From Burkholderia sp. WAC0059 (GTDB lineage Bacteria; Pseudomonadota; Gammaproteobacteria; Burkholderiales; Burkholderiaceae): a stretch of 64,000 nt of DNA. The notes beneath the pieces are model-generated. The model did not search any database and had not been told where the DNA came from. It saw nothing but the letters and a program-made list of their open reading frames with translations. Location: contig NZ_PNEO01000008.1 in NCBI RefSeq assembly GCF_002870125.1, positions 124,001-188,000 of the forward strand, given 5' to 3'. This document shows, piece by piece, positions 1 to 10,853 of this stretch (the stretch's first letter is position 1; every line of letters starts with the position of its first letter). Made by a program: the position numbers and the translations under genes.

Positions 1-585
1 ATCGTGACGGGGCGCGGCATCGACAGCATCGATGCCTTCCTCGGCATGCCGGACCTGCCCGTGGCCGGCCTGCACGGCGCGGAGCGGCGCGACGCGAACG
101 GCGACACGCAGCGCGTCGGCTTCGACGACGAACGGCTCCTGCGCATGGAGCGCGTGCTCGAGGACGTGGTGCGTGCCCATCCCGGCATGCTGCTCGAAGT
201 CAAGGGCGCGGCGCTCGCGCTCCATTACCGCAACGCGCCCGAGCACGAGCCGGCTGCGCGCGCGGCGACCGGGCGTCTCGTCGCGGACTACGCGGACGCC
301 TACGTGCTGCAGCCGGGCAAGATGGTCTACGAGATCAAGCCGAAGGACGTCGACAAGGGCCGCGCGCTGCGCGCGTTTCTCGACGAGCCGCCGTTCGCGG
401 GCCGCCGTCCCGTGTTCGCGGGCGACGATCTGACCGACGAGAAGGGTTTTGCCGTCGCCAATGCGCAGGGCGGGCTGTCGATCAAGGTCGGCGACGGCGA
501 CACGATCGCGCAGGCGCGGGTCGAGTCCGTCGACGCGCTCGTCGCCTGGCTGGCCGCCGTCGTCGCGGCGGCGCGCCGGGCATGA
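1..585 (+). CDS. otsB: Trehalose-6-phosphate phosphatase, C-terminal part (gene begins before the window)
   Basis: This is the 3' part of OtsB, the HAD-family phosphatase that dephosphorylates trehalose 6-phosphate to trehalose in the cytoplasm. The reading frame is open from base 1, so the start lies upstream; the first in-window GTG at 4 is internal. The HAD motif with two acidic residues, GDDLTDEKGF, is encoded from about 421 and would bind Mg2+. The stretch VYEIKPKDVDKG before it is typical of the family cap-to-core region. otsA follows after 64 bases on the same strand, so the two steps of trehalose synthesis are probably co-transcribed. The nucleophile DxDGT motif is not visible because it lies upstream of the window. 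Confidence 0.93.
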   Translation: MVTGRGIDSIDAFLGMPDLPVAGLHGAERRDANGDTQRVGFDDERLLRMERVLEDVVRAHPGMLLEVKGAALALHYRNAPEHEPAARAATGRLVADYADAYVLQPGKMVYEIKPKDVDKGRALRAFLDEPPFAGRRPVFAGDDLTDEKGFAVANAQGGLSIKVGDGDTIAQARVESVDALVAWLAAVVAAARRA

Positions 586-649
586 GGGCGGGCGCGATCG
601 TCGCGCGCGGCGGCCGGCTTTTCTTTTCTTCGCACGGAGCCCGCCTCTC

Positions 650-2098
650 ATGAGCCGCCTGATCATCGTGTCGAACCGCGTCGCGCCGATCTCCGAAGGG
701 GGGCCGGCGGCGGGCGGTCTCGCGGTGGGCGTCTACGACGCGCTCAAGGAAACCGGCGGCATGTGGTTCGGCTGGAGCGGCGACGTGCTCGGCGCGGGGC
801 AGCCGCAGATCCAGCTCGAGGAGCGCGGCCCGGTGACGTTCGCCACGGTCCCGCTGCTGCGGCGCGATTACGACCAGTACTATCGCGGCTTCTCGAACGC
901 GACGCTCTGGCCGGCGTTCCACTATCGTCCCGATCTCGTCCAGTACGACCGCAACGAATTCGGCGGCTACTGCCGCGTGAACGCGTGGCTCGCGCGGCAG
1001 CTCGTGCCGCTTCTGCGCGAGGACGACGTGATCTGGGTTCACGACTATCACCTGATCCCGTTCGCCGAGGCGTTGCGCACGGCCGGCGTGAAGAATCGCA
1101 TCGGCTTCTTTCTGCACATTCCGTTTCCGGCCTCGCAGGTGCTGCTCGCGGTGCCGCCGCATCGCGAACTGGTCAAGGCGCTCTGCGCGTTCGACCTGCT
1201 CGGCTTCCAGACCCAGCCGGACCTGCGCGCGTTTTGCGACTACATCGTCAACGAGGCCGACGGCACGGCCGGCCCGGAAGCCGACGGACTGACGCGCGTG
1301 CGGGCGTTCGGCCGGTCGCTGCGCGCGTCGTCCTACCCGATCGGCGTCTATCCCGACGAAATCGCCGAGCTCGCCCGCGCCGGCGAGAGCGGCAAGCCCG
1401 TGCGTACGCTCAAGGCGACGCTGCACGGGCGCAAGGTCGTCATGAGCGTGGATCGGCTCGACTACTCGAAGGGGCTCGTCGAGCGTTTCCGCGCGTTCGA
1501 GCGGTTTCTCGACCAGCGGCCCGCCCAGCGCAACAAGGTGTCGTTCGTGCAGATCGCGCCGCCCACGCGCGCCGACCTGAACGCCTATCAGGACATCCGG
1601 CTGCGGCTCGAGACGGAGTCGGGGCGCATCAACGGACGTTTCGCGGAGCTCGACTGGACGCCGATCTGGTACATCCACCGGCAGTACGAGCGCGCCGTGC
1701 TCGCGGCGCTTTTCCGCGCCTCCAACGTGGGGTACGTGACGCCGCTGCGCGACGGCATGAACCTCGTCGCGAAGGAATACGTGTCCGCGCAGGACCCGGA
1801 GAACCCGGGCGTGCTGGTGCTTTCGTGTTTCGCCGGCGCGGCCCGGGAGCTGGGCGGCGCGCTGATCGTCAATCCGCTCGACATCGACGGCATGGCGGAC
1901 GCGCTTGCCGCCGCGCTCGCGATGCCGCTTGCCGAGCGCGTGGCCCGGTATCGGGACATGATGGCGCAACTGCGCGAGAACAACGTGTCGGTCTGGCGCG
2001 ACCGGTTCATGCGCGACCTCGCGGGGGCGGGCACGGCGCAAGCCGGGTCTTCGGAGGGGGAGGGCGCGCGCACGGAGCCGTCGGCGGCGGCAGGATAG
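650..2098 (+). CDS. otsA: Alpha,alpha-trehalose-phosphate synthase (UDP-forming)
   Basis: This GT20 glycosyltransferase joins UDP-glucose and glucose 6-phosphate into trehalose 6-phosphate in the cytoplasm; OtsB just upstream then removes the phosphate. The product is 482 residues, close to the usual length. Visible family motifs are SNRVAP near the start, the GGLAVGV loop, HDYHL at about 131, VDRLDYSKGL at about 267 and DGMNLVAKEYV at about 368, which form the donor and acceptor sites. The ATG at 650 starts exactly at the family N-terminus MSRLIIVSNR; the same frame is open further upstream but that part overlaps otsB and is not family-like. The last 25 or so residues are low-complexity Gly/Ala/Glu. 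Confidence 0.96.
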   Translation: MSRLIIVSNRVAPISEGGPAAGGLAVGVYDALKETGGMWFGWSGDVLGAGQPQIQLEERGPVTFATVPLLRRDYDQYYRGFSNATLWPAFHYRPDLVQYDRNEFGGYCRVNAWLARQLVPLLREDDVIWVHDYHLIPFAEALRTAGVKNRIGFFLHIPFPASQVLLAVPPHRELVKALCAFDLLGFQTQPDLRAFCDYIVNEADGTAGPEADGLTRVRAFGRSLRASSYPIGVYPDEIAELARAGESGKPVRTLKATLHGRKVVMSVDRLDYSKGLVERFRAFERFLDQRPAQRNKVSFVQIAPPTRADLNAYQDIRLRLETESGRINGRFAELDWTPIWYIHRQYERAVLAALFRASNVGYVTPLRDGMNLVAKEYVSAQDPENPGVLVLSCFAGAARELGGALIVNPLDIDGMADALAAALAMPLAERVARYRDMMAQLRENNVSVWRDRFMRDLAGAGTAQAGSSEGEGARTEPSAAAG

Positions 2099-2145
2099 GG
2101 CGTAGAGGTTTCGCCCTCATGCCCAGGTGACTCATGCGACGGACA

Positions 2146-2176
2146 AGGGCCCGCTTCGGTCGACGAAGCGGGCCCT
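2146..2176. terminator. Bidirectional hairpin between otsA and the convergent ABC exporter
   Basis: A perfect 13-bp inverted repeat (arms 2146-2158 and 2164-2176, starting AGGGCCCGC) lies between two convergent genes. A short T-containing run follows on the plus side. Its position suggests it ends transcription from both directions. Confidence 0.75.
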
Positions 2177-2201
2177 GTCGTTTGTGCGTTTGTGCGGCCG
2201 A

Positions 2202-4067
<1,866 letters not shown>

Positions 4068-4679
4068 CCCCGTGCAGGGTCATCGGGAAACAGCGGCGTT
4101 ACGGCAGCCGTGGACGTTTCGGCATTGTAAACATCCATTGGGCAAGGCGCATCGCCTATGGCGTGCGGGACGCGCATCTTATCGCGATGCCGTTGCGATG
4201 TGTACGTTTGCCGGACACGTTGTTGCTACAGAGGTTCAACGCGATTGACGATCTTTTTGGAGATACAATGACCAATTTTCCGCGGAGCCGGCCTGCCCAG
4301 GTCGCGATTGCCGGAGCCGGCAGCCCGGATGCGGGGCGCCCAGGCTGCGCGCGAAGGGAATCCGAAACCGCCGGAACAGCTTGCCGCCTGCCGGGTCCAC
4401 TCTGAAACTATCTTTTAAAACAGCGGGTTGCGAAGTGTTTCCCGCCTGTAACAACGTAAAGTTTCTGAAATGTTCGGGCCGCGGCGCCGGTTCGGCACGC
4501 ATAATGCGCACGCGGACGCCCGGGGACTACTTTTCGATGGCCCGGACGGCCAGACACCCTGCGCATTTCGCGGCGCGTGCCGTTATCCAGTTGGCTGGGA
4601 ACTCACGCGCTATGCGGGGCGCCGGCCCGAACCAGCAGTCACTTTGCCCGATTGATTACGAGGAAAGGAGTTCACCACT
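4068..4679. other. Long intergenic region with no supported gene
   Basis: These 612 bases between the divergent ABC exporter and the glycosyltransferase hold only short shadow frames. It is less GC-rich than its neighbours around 4385-4480. An imperfect hairpin with arms ACAGCGGG and CCCGCCTGT lies near 4420-4451. A TTGACG (4245) and TACAAT (4264) pair is only 13 bp apart and so is not a normal promoter. The region must carry the promoters of both flanking genes, and a small RNA is possible but unproven. Confidence 0.45.
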
Positions 4680-5738
4680 ATGCGAATCGCTCAAATTGCT
4701 CCGTTGCACGAGGCGGTTCCTCCCAAGCTGTACGGCGGCACGGAACGGGTGGTCTCCTATCTGACCGAGGCGCTCGTCGAACAGGGGCACGACGTCACCC
4801 TGTTCGCGAGCGGCGATTCGCAGACCTCGGCGAAGCTCGAGGCATTCTGGCCGCAGGCGCTGCGCCTCGACCCGACGATTCGCGACACGGTGGCGCCGCA
4901 CATGCTGCTGCTCGAGGAAGTGTTCCGCCGCGCCGACGAGTTCGACGTGCTGCACTTCCACATCGACTACTACCCGTTCTCGCTGTTTTCGCGCCAGCCG
5001 GTGCCTTTCCTGACGACGATGCACGGCCGCCTCGACCTGCCGGAGCTGCAGCCGGTATTCAGCTCGTTCAACGAGGCGCCCGTCGTGTCGATTTCCGACA
5101 ACCAGCGCATTCCGCTGCCGCAGGCGAACTGGCTCGGCACCGTCTATCACGGTCTGCCGCTCGACCTCCTGACGCCGCGCACCGACGTCCAGCCCGGCTA
5201 CCTCGCGTTCCTCGGCCGGATTTCGCCGGAGAAGGGGCTCGACCGCGCGATCCGCATCGCCGGGAAGGCCGGCCTGCCGCTGAAGGTCGCCGCGAAGCTC
5301 GACAAGGCCGACCGCGCGTACTACGACGAGGTGATCAAGCCGCTGATGGCGCTGCCGCACGTCGAGTACATCGGCGAGATCGGCGAGGCGCAGAAGGCCG
5401 AGTTCCTCGGCGGCGCGCACGCGCTCGTGTTCCCGATTGACTGGCCGGAGCCGTTCGGCCTCGTGATGATCGAGGCGATGGCGTGCGGCACGCCCGTCAT
5501 CGCGTTCAACCGCGGTTCGGTGCCGGAAGTGATCGAGAACGGCGTATCGGGCTTCGTCGTCGAGGACGAGATCAGCGCCGTGGCCGCGCTGAATCGCCTG
5601 TCGTCGCTGCCGCGCGAAAACGTGCGCAAGGCGTTCGAGGCGCGTTTCTCGTCGCGGGTGATGGCGCAGAACTACGTCGCCGTGTACGAGGAGCTGCTGC
5701 GCCAGAAGCGCCGCTCCATGCTGCGCGCGGCCGGCTGA
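4680..5738 (+). CDS. Glycosyltransferase family 4 (GT-B fold)
   Basis: A 352-residue cytoplasmic glycosyltransferase. The N-terminal domain has the glycine-rich acceptor loop in MRIAQIAPLHEAVPPKLYGG and DVLHFHID. The C-terminal donor domain starts with FLGRISPEKGLDRAI and carries the retaining-enzyme motif EPFGLVMIE, with the two glutamates at 257 and 265, followed by CGTPVIAF. The ATG has a strong ribosome site, AGGAAAGGAG. It stands alone: a terminator hairpin follows, and the upstream gene is divergent. Family members of this size with this N-terminus are often seen in stand-alone loci; donor and acceptor sugars cannot be inferred. Confidence 0.88.
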   Translation: MRIAQIAPLHEAVPPKLYGGTERVVSYLTEALVEQGHDVTLFASGDSQTSAKLEAFWPQALRLDPTIRDTVAPHMLLLEEVFRRADEFDVLHFHIDYYPFSLFSRQPVPFLTTMHGRLDLPELQPVFSSFNEAPVVSISDNQRIPLPQANWLGTVYHGLPLDLLTPRTDVQPGYLAFLGRISPEKGLDRAIRIAGKAGLPLKVAAKLDKADRAYYDEVIKPLMALPHVEYIGEIGEAQKAEFLGGAHALVFPIDWPEPFGLVMIEAMACGTPVIAFNRGSVPEVIENGVSGFVVEDEISAVAALNRLSSLPRENVRKAFEARFSSRVMAQNYVAVYEELLRQKRRSMLRAAG

Positions 5739-5795
5739 CGGTGTCCGCCCGGCCCGCGCCGATGCGGGTCGACGGCGGTCCCGGCCGACCGGCAG

Positions 5796-5833
5796 GACAA
5801 CGCCCCGTGTGCCTTCGGCACCGGGGCGTTGTC
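5796..5833 (+). terminator. Hairpin terminator after the GT4 gene
   Basis: Perfect 12-bp arms GACAACGCCCCG (5796-5807) and CGGGGCGTTGTC (5822-5833) lie 57 bases after the glycosyltransferase stop. There is no clear T-run, so termination efficiency is uncertain. Confidence 0.65.
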
Positions 5834-5872
5834 GCGTCCGGCGCGACGCGTGAGGGCACGCGACAATGTCCC

Positions 5873-5878
5873 TATAAT
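5873..5878 (+). promoter_or_regulatory. Possible -10 element for the membrane protein at 5927
   Basis: An exact TATAAT lies 49 bases before the TTG start at 5927. No good -35 hexamer is seen 16-18 bp upstream, so this rests on the -10 alone. Confidence 0.4.
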
Positions 5879-5926
5879 GGCCGTGCCGCGCGGGACGCGC
5901 GGCGCCGATGACGACAGGAGATTGCC

Positions 5927-6841
5927 TTGGCGGGAACGAAAGACACGCGCGCGGCCGCAGTAGCGGGGGCCGGGACGCTGTTCGCGTTGCGCGCGATCGG
6001 GCTCGTGATCCTCGCCCGCTGGCTGTTTTCGATGTCGCAGATGGATATCCTGGCCGCGTTGACCGGCATGGCGTCGTCGCCCTGGGCCTGCATCAATCTC
6101 GTCTTCCTGTTCCTGATCGTCTTTCTGCCCGGCGCCCGCGCCCGCGCGGAACGGCCGTTCCATCCGCTGCCGCAATGGCTGCGGCAGGCGCTGCGGCTCT
6201 TTGCGCTCCTCGGCTTCCTGTTCGCCGCGTGGTCGATCGGCGCGTTCGTCTGGACGGCCGGCTGGAAGCGCGTGCTGCATGCGATCGCGGAGACCAACGG
6301 CTGGCTCGTCGCCGCGCCCGTGCTCTACGTCGCCGTGGTCTGGATCTGCCGGCCGCGCGCGTTGTGGCGGACCAACGTGGCGGCGCGGCGCTTCGCGATC
6401 GGCCGCTACGCGATCTCGCTCGATTCGGCGACGCGGACCACCGTCGTCTGGGCGGAAAGCCGCAAGGTCGGCCAGTACGACGCGCGCGAGCTGTCGGTGC
6501 GCTGGCCCGAGGCCGCCTATGCGAGTCCGGGCGGTACGGTGGCCAGGGCGGAGCCGACCGGCGGTCGCGCCGACGACGGGAGCGACGGTAGGTGCGACGA
6601 CGGGGCCGGTTCCGCCGGGGCTGGGGCCGGGGGCGAAACACGGTCCGCGCCCGTTTCCGGCGCCGCTTCGCGCAAGGCCGGCAAGCGCCTTGTCTGGCCG
6701 CGCCGGCCGAAGGTCGAATTGCTGTGGAATTCGCCGGCCGCGGCGGGCCACAACCGCCAGACGGTGTTTCGCGCGCCGCTCGTCAGCGACGGCGACCGGA
6801 CGGCGGCGCGCGCGCTCGACGCGGCGCTCAGGCAGGCGTGA
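5927..6841 (+). CDS. Inner-membrane protein of unknown function
   Basis: A 304-residue protein I cannot assign to a named family. It has about four hydrophobic helices (roughly 20-35, 45-68, 88-112 and 120-142), then a soluble part containing AIGRYAISLDSATRTTVVWAE, and a low-complexity Gly/Asp/Ala linker at about 205-240. The frame begins with TTG at 5927, chosen because AGGAG sits six bases before it and the first residues MAGTKDTRA precede the first helix directly. Helices first and a basic soluble tail last suggest a cytoplasmic-facing domain. It could be a membrane-associated regulator or assembly factor; no function is claimed. Confidence 0.75.
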   Translation: MAGTKDTRAAAVAGAGTLFALRAIGLVILARWLFSMSQMDILAALTGMASSPWACINLVFLFLIVFLPGARARAERPFHPLPQWLRQALRLFALLGFLFAAWSIGAFVWTAGWKRVLHAIAETNGWLVAAPVLYVAVVWICRPRALWRTNVAARRFAIGRYAISLDSATRTTVVWAESRKVGQYDARELSVRWPEAAYASPGGTVARAEPTGGRADDGSDGRCDDGAGSAGAGAGGETRSAPVSGAASRKAGKRLVWPRRPKVELLWNSPAAAGHNRQTVFRAPLVSDGDRTAARALDAALRQA

Positions 6842-7052
6842 TCCGACGGGCCGGCGCGGGCCTCTGACGGGCGGTCGAGTCTTCAGGGCACATTCCCCTG
6901 ATTTTGGGCGTGTTCGTCGCGGGGCGGCCCGCCGGAAGGGCCTGTTATTGATTGGCGTGAACAGGCCCTGGCGGGTTCGACCCTGATGCCGCCGTCCGGC
7001 GCCTCTGCCCGGCTGGGCTTGCCGCCCCGGTTTCGAAAGAGGGGAGATACCT

Positions 7053-7514
7053 ATGATCGTTAGCTGGTTGCTCGCCGCCGTTCATCTGCTTGCGTTCGGT
7101 TTCGCGCTCGCCTCGATTCTGCTGCGCTCACAGGGCCTGAGACGCTGCACGTCCACCGAAAACCTGCCGGCCGTCTTCGGCGCCGACAACGTCTGGGGCA
7201 TCGCCGCGCTCGTGCTGATCGTGACGGGCGGCATGCGCGCGTTCGGCGGCTTCGAGAAGGGCGCGGCGTACTACCTGCACGAACCGCTCTTTCATCTCAA
7301 GATGGCCGCGCTGGTGCTGATCCTGCTGCTGGAAATCTCGCCGATGATGACGCTGATCCGCTGGCGCGCCGCGTATCGCCGCGGCGACGTGCCGGATTTT
7401 TCCGTCGCGCCGCGTTTCGCGCGGATCGGCACGATCCAGACCGTGCTGCTCGTCGTGATGGTCTTCGCCGCGTCCGGCATGGCGCGGGGCATCGCCGCCG
7501 GAGCGGGCGGTTAG
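7053..7514 (+). CDS. DUF2214-like small integral membrane protein
   Basis: A 153-residue protein with four predicted membrane helices (about 2-24, 48-64, 80-102 and 128-148). The pattern NVWGIAALVLIVTGGMR followed by an HEPLFHLKMAALVL helix matches the DUF2214 family of predicted membrane proteins, whose role is unknown. The histidines in the middle could bind a metal or haem, but that is only a possibility. The start is clear: GAGGGGAGATACCT precedes the ATG. It is flanked by genes on the same strand but separated by gaps of over 200 bases, so it is probably its own transcript. Confidence 0.8.
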   Translation: MIVSWLLAAVHLLAFGFALASILLRSQGLRRCTSTENLPAVFGADNVWGIAALVLIVTGGMRAFGGFEKGAAYYLHEPLFHLKMAALVLILLLEISPMMTLIRWRAAYRRGDVPDFSVAPRFARIGTIQTVLLVVMVFAASGMARGIAAGAGG

Positions 7515-7521
7515 CCGACGG

Positions 7522-7576
7522 GCGGGTTGCGGGTAGATTGCGGGCGGATCGCGGGTGGGTCGTGGTTGGATCGCGG
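7522..7576. repeat. Five tandem 11-bp repeats
   Basis: Five degenerate 11-bp units run head to tail: GCGGGTTGCGG, GTAGATTGCGG, GCGGATCGCGG, GTGGGTCGTGG and TTGGATCGCGG. The array lies just after the DUF2214 gene and before the hydrolase. A second array with the same unit length and copy number is at 23,893. Confidence 0.7.
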
Positions 7577-7760
7577 ACGATCGGCCCCGCCGCTGCGGCG
7601 GCGCAGCATTTGCGCGATACTCGTCGAACGGGCCTCGTCCGCCAGCCGTGCCAGCGCCGCGCAAAGCGCGCCGGCCGGCTGGTGCAGGTACAGGTTCTGC
7701 ACGCGGCGTTGCTCCGGCGCGCTCCTTTTCCTCGACAGTGAACGGCAAGGCAAACACATC

Positions 7761-8636
7761 ATGGCGGAATCGAATCCGGCGGCCGGATCGGCTGCGGCGC
7801 GGATGTCCGACGGCATCGCGCGCGTCGAGTCCCTGGGCTCGCGCGTCAGTTACCGGCTCGAATCGGGCGCGCAGATGCAATGGCGGCGCTTCGGCAGCGG
7901 CGCGCCGCTCGTGCTCGTGCACGGCGGGCACGGCAACTGGACTCACTGGATCCGCAACGTCGAGGCGCTGATGGACCGCCGCACGGTCTGGGTGCCCGAC
8001 CTGCCGGGCTATGGCGACTCCGACGCGTTGCCGCCCGATGCCGGTATCGAGCCATTGCTCGCGGCGACGCTCGAATCGCTCGACGGGCTCGTCGGCGCGC
8101 GGACGAGCGTCGATCTGGCGGGCTTCTCGTTCGGCGGCATGGTGGCCGCCACGCTCGCCTGCCGGCGGCCCGTGAACCGGCTTGCGCTGGCCGGCAGCGC
8201 CGGCCACGGCGGTCCGCGGCGGCCGCATCCCGAATTGCTCAACTGGAAAAAGGCCGATTCGGCCGCCGAGCGCAGCCGCCGGCTGGCGGCGAACCTGCGG
8301 TCGTTCATGCTTTACGATCCGGCCCGGGCCGACGCCGTCGCGCTGGCCTCGTACGAGGACGCCTGTACGCATACGCGTTTTCATAGCCGGGGCATTTCGC
8401 TCACGAGCGACCTGGCCGCGCGGTTGCGCGAGAGCGGCGCCGAGGCGCTCTTGATCTGGGGCGCCGAGGACGTGACCGCCGCCGAGCCCGAGACGTTTTC
8501 CGCGGCCCTGAATGCGCAGGGCGTGAAGCACGTCTTTGCCAGGATTCCCGATGCGGGGCATTGGGTCCAGTACGAGCAGGCCGACGCCGTCAATGCCCTG
8601 CTGCGCGACTGGTTCTTCGGCGCGCGGGACGCGTAG
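7761..8636 (+). CDS. Alpha/beta-fold hydrolase
   Basis: A 291-residue hydrolase of the alpha/beta fold. The oxyanion-side motif is VLVHGGHGNWTHWIRN, the nucleophile elbow is GFSFGG (serine as nucleophile), and the distal acid and histidine fall in WGAEDVTAAEPE and PDAGHWVQYEQ. The order and spacing match the family; the product resembles ring-cleavage (meta-cleavage product) hydrolases but no catabolic neighbours support that. The ATG at 7761 is used because the frame upstream of it is repeat-derived low-complexity sequence; the ribosome site is weak (AAGG). It has no lipase-type signal peptide and is probably cytoplasmic. The substrate is unknown. Confidence 0.85.
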   Translation: MAESNPAAGSAAARMSDGIARVESLGSRVSYRLESGAQMQWRRFGSGAPLVLVHGGHGNWTHWIRNVEALMDRRTVWVPDLPGYGDSDALPPDAGIEPLLAATLESLDGLVGARTSVDLAGFSFGGMVAATLACRRPVNRLALAGSAGHGGPRRPHPELLNWKKADSAAERSRRLAANLRSFMLYDPARADAVALASYEDACTHTRFHSRGISLTSDLAARLRESGAEALLIWGAEDVTAAEPETFSAALNAQGVKHVFARIPDAGHWVQYEQADAVNALLRDWFFGARDA

Positions 8637-8707
8637 CCGGGCGGCCGCTCGTCCTCGCGATATCGACGCTCGCCGCCCGCCGGACCGGTGTTGCCGGCCG
8701 GCCGCCG

Positions 8708-9850
8708 TCAGAAGCGGTGTCGCATGCCGGCCGCGACGATCACCTGCTGATCCGACGACGAGAGCCCCTGGCCGCTGATGTCGGCCGTCAGCCCGGAGCC
8801 GTCGCTCGCGATGTGCTGGTAGCTGGCCTGCAAATAGACGTCGGTGCGTTTCGAGAGGAAGTAGTCGGTCTGCAGCGAGACCTCGTTCCACGACGGATGG
8901 TGAGTGCCGCTGCCGTTCGAGAGGCTGGCCTGGGTGAACGTGTATTCGCCGTTCAGCACGAGCGCGGGCGTGAGCCGGTAGCTGCCGTTGATCTCGTAGT
9001 TGTCGAAGTCCGCGCCGCTGCCGTTCTCCGCGAGGCCGAGCCCGTTCGAGCCGTTGATCGTCGCGAGGCCGTCCAGTTGCGTGCGGGTCCAGACGAAGCC
9101 GAGCCGCGCGGCTCCCCAGTCGTAGTTGGCGCCGGCGCCGTAGATGCGCTGGAGCGCCGCGATGAAAGTCCGCTCCGTGAGCGTGATCGCGCCGCCGGCG
9201 TTGCTTGCGCTGCCTGGATTGTTCGCCTGCAGATAGGCGGCGGCGACGCGCAGCGGGCCGTGGTCCCACGAGGCGCCGAAGCTGTAGAGCCGGTTGTCGG
9301 CGAAGCCGCCGGCTTCGTCCGAGAAGCTGTAGAGGCCGCCGAACCGGATGCCGTTCCACGACGCGCTCGTGTACTTGACCGCGTTGTTCACGCGAAACGA
9401 GTTGTTCAGGTTGTCGTTGTCGAACGGATGCGCGCTCAGGTTGTTGCCGCCGGGCCGGATGCCCGTGAACGATAGCGGCGCCACGTAGTCGACGACCGAA
9501 TCGTACTGGCGGCCGAACGTGACGGCCCCGTAGCGCGTGTTCGAGAGCCCCGCGTAGGACTGGAAGCCGAACTCGCGGCCGCCCTGGCGCAAGGTGCCGT
9601 TGGTCGCGCTGAAGCCGTTTTCGAGCTGGAAGATCGCGCTGTTGCCGCCGCCCAGGTTCTCGTGGCCGGCGATGCCCCAGTGGCTGCCGGTCACGTCGCC
9701 GCTCGCGAGTTGCCAGTTCGCCGCGCCGCCCTGGTTGTTCGTGTAGATGAGCCCCGAATCGATGATGCCGTACAGCGAGACGCTGCTTTGCGCGTAGGCC
9801 CCGCTCGCGCAGCCGGTCGCCAGCACGGCGATCGCAAAGGTTTTTTTCAT
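8708..9850 (-). CDS. General porin, Burkholderia/Neisseria type
   Basis: An outer-membrane trimeric porin of 380 residues, the usual length for this family. A signal peptide MKKTFAIAVLATGCASGAYA ends in AYA at about 20, and the mature protein begins QSSVSLYGIIDSGL, the hallmark start of Gram-negative porin_4 proteins. Alternating beta strands run to the end, which finishes in GMRHRF with the terminal aromatic residue needed by the Bam machine. The start at 9850 is chosen because the signal peptide begins there; an earlier in-frame start would add 32 non-signal residues. It is monocistronic and probably responds to envelope or osmotic control. Confidence 0.95.
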   Translation of the reverse strand: MKKTFAIAVLATGCASGAYAQSSVSLYGIIDSGLIYTNNQGGAANWQLASGDVTGSHWGIAGHENLGGGNSAIFQLENGFSATNGTLRQGGREFGFQSYAGLSNTRYGAVTFGRQYDSVVDYVAPLSFTGIRPGGNNLSAHPFDNDNLNNSFRVNNAVKYTSASWNGIRFGGLYSFSDEAGGFADNRLYSFGASWDHGPLRVAAAYLQANNPGSASNAGGAITLTERTFIAALQRIYGAGANYDWGAARLGFVWTRTQLDGLATINGSNGLGLAENGSGADFDNYEINGSYRLTPALVLNGEYTFTQASLSNGSGTHHPSWNEVSLQTDYFLSKRTDVYLQASYQHIASDGSGLTADISGQGLSSSDQQVIVAAGMRHRF

Positions 9851-9987
9851 GTGCCCTGAAAGTCGAAAAGATGAACCCCGGGACGACCCCGGAACCGATG
9901 CGACGCGTCGCCCGCCGCTCCGGCCGGCGGGGCTTGTGTGACGCATCGGGACGATTGGGCGGCTGGCTGGTGATTCGGAGTCCGGAT

Positions 9988-10026
9988 CATGGCCGACGGA
10001 ACGCGAGGGGCGTTCCGTCGGCCATG
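9988..10026 (-). terminator. Perfect inverted repeat at the end of the iron ABC operon
   Basis: Seventeen-base perfect arms (CATGGCCGACGGAACGC and its complement) separated by GAGGG lie nine bases after the stop of the ATPase gene on the minus strand. There is no T-run, so it may stabilise the mRNA end instead of being a strict intrinsic terminator. Confidence 0.6.
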
Positions 10027-10034
10027 CTACGACT

Positions 10035-10853
10035 CTAGTGGCTGGCGATACCCGTCTGACCGGCGAGACCGTCGATCAGGATCTGGTGGTGTCCGCGCGA
10101 GCACGGCTCGATGCGGGCGCGGACGCCGAAAACGGCTTCGAGGCTCTGCGGCGTGACGACTTCGGCGGGACGGCCGAAGCCGACGATGCCGCCGCGATGC
10201 AGCAGCATGGCGCGGTCGCACAGCCGCATCGCGGCGTTGATGTCGTGCAGCACGATGACCGTGACCATGTTGCGGCGGCGCGTCTCGGCGCGCAGCAACT
10301 GCATCACGTGGAACTGGTGATTCAGGTCGAGCGCGCTCAGCGGCTCGTCGAGCAGCAGCACCTGCGGGTCGCGCACGAGCGCCTGCGCGATGCCGGCGAG
10401 CTGGCGCTGGCCGCCCGAAAGCTGGTCGAGCCGCTGCTGGGCGAGCGCGCCGATGCCGAGGCGTTCGAGAATGTCGTAGGCGTGGCCGAGGTCGGCCTCG
10501 TTCGCGGCGCCGCTCCAGCCGAGGCCCGGGTTGCGCGTCGCGCGGCAGGCCACCAGCACCGATTCGAGCACTTGCAGCCGCACGCCGGCCGGCAGCGCCT
10601 GCGGCAGATAGACGACGCTGTGCGAGCGCGCGCCGGAGACGGACAGCTCGAGCGGCTCGCCGTCGAGCGCGAGGCGGCCGCCGCTCGCGGGCGCGAGGCC
10701 AGCGAGCGCGCGCAGCAGCGTGGACTTGCCGCTGCCGTTCGGGCCGAGCAGCGCCGTGAGCTCGCCGCGCGGCAGCGCGTCGGCGGCGAGCGCATCGAGG
10801 ACGAGCCGTCGGCCGTAGCGCACGCTCAAATCGCGAATCGCGAGGCCGCTCAT
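10035..10853 (-). CDS. Iron-siderophore/haem ABC transporter ATPase (FepC/HmuV family)
   Basis: A 272-residue cytoplasmic ATPase that drives import of an iron chelate. Walker A GPNGSGKS is at about 37-44, the signature LSGGQRQ and Walker B VLLLDEPLSALD lie in the second half, and VLHDINAAMRLCD is the typical switch region of siderophore-type ATPases. It overlaps the upstream permease gene by 4 bases (ATGA), so the two are translationally coupled in an operon of binding protein, permease and ATPase. The Fur-type site before the operon suggests iron repression. Haem versus siderophore cannot be separated from this protein alone. Confidence 0.92.
   Translation of the reverse strand: MSGLAIRDLSVRYGRRLVLDALAADALPRGELTALLGPNGSGKSTLLRALAGLAPASGGRLALDGEPLELSVSGARSHSVVYLPQALPAGVRLQVLESVLVACRATRNPGLGWSGAANEADLGHAYDILERLGIGALAQQRLDQLSGGQRQLAGIAQALVRDPQVLLLDEPLSALDLNHQFHVMQLLRAETRRRNMVTVIVLHDINAAMRLCDRAMLLHRGGIVGFGRPAEVVTPQSLEAVFGVRARIEPCSRGHHQILIDGLAGQTGIASH

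Noticed and set aside
4245..4269. TTGACG and TACAAT as a promoter
   Set aside because: The spacing is only 13 bp, too short for a normal sigma-70 promoter.
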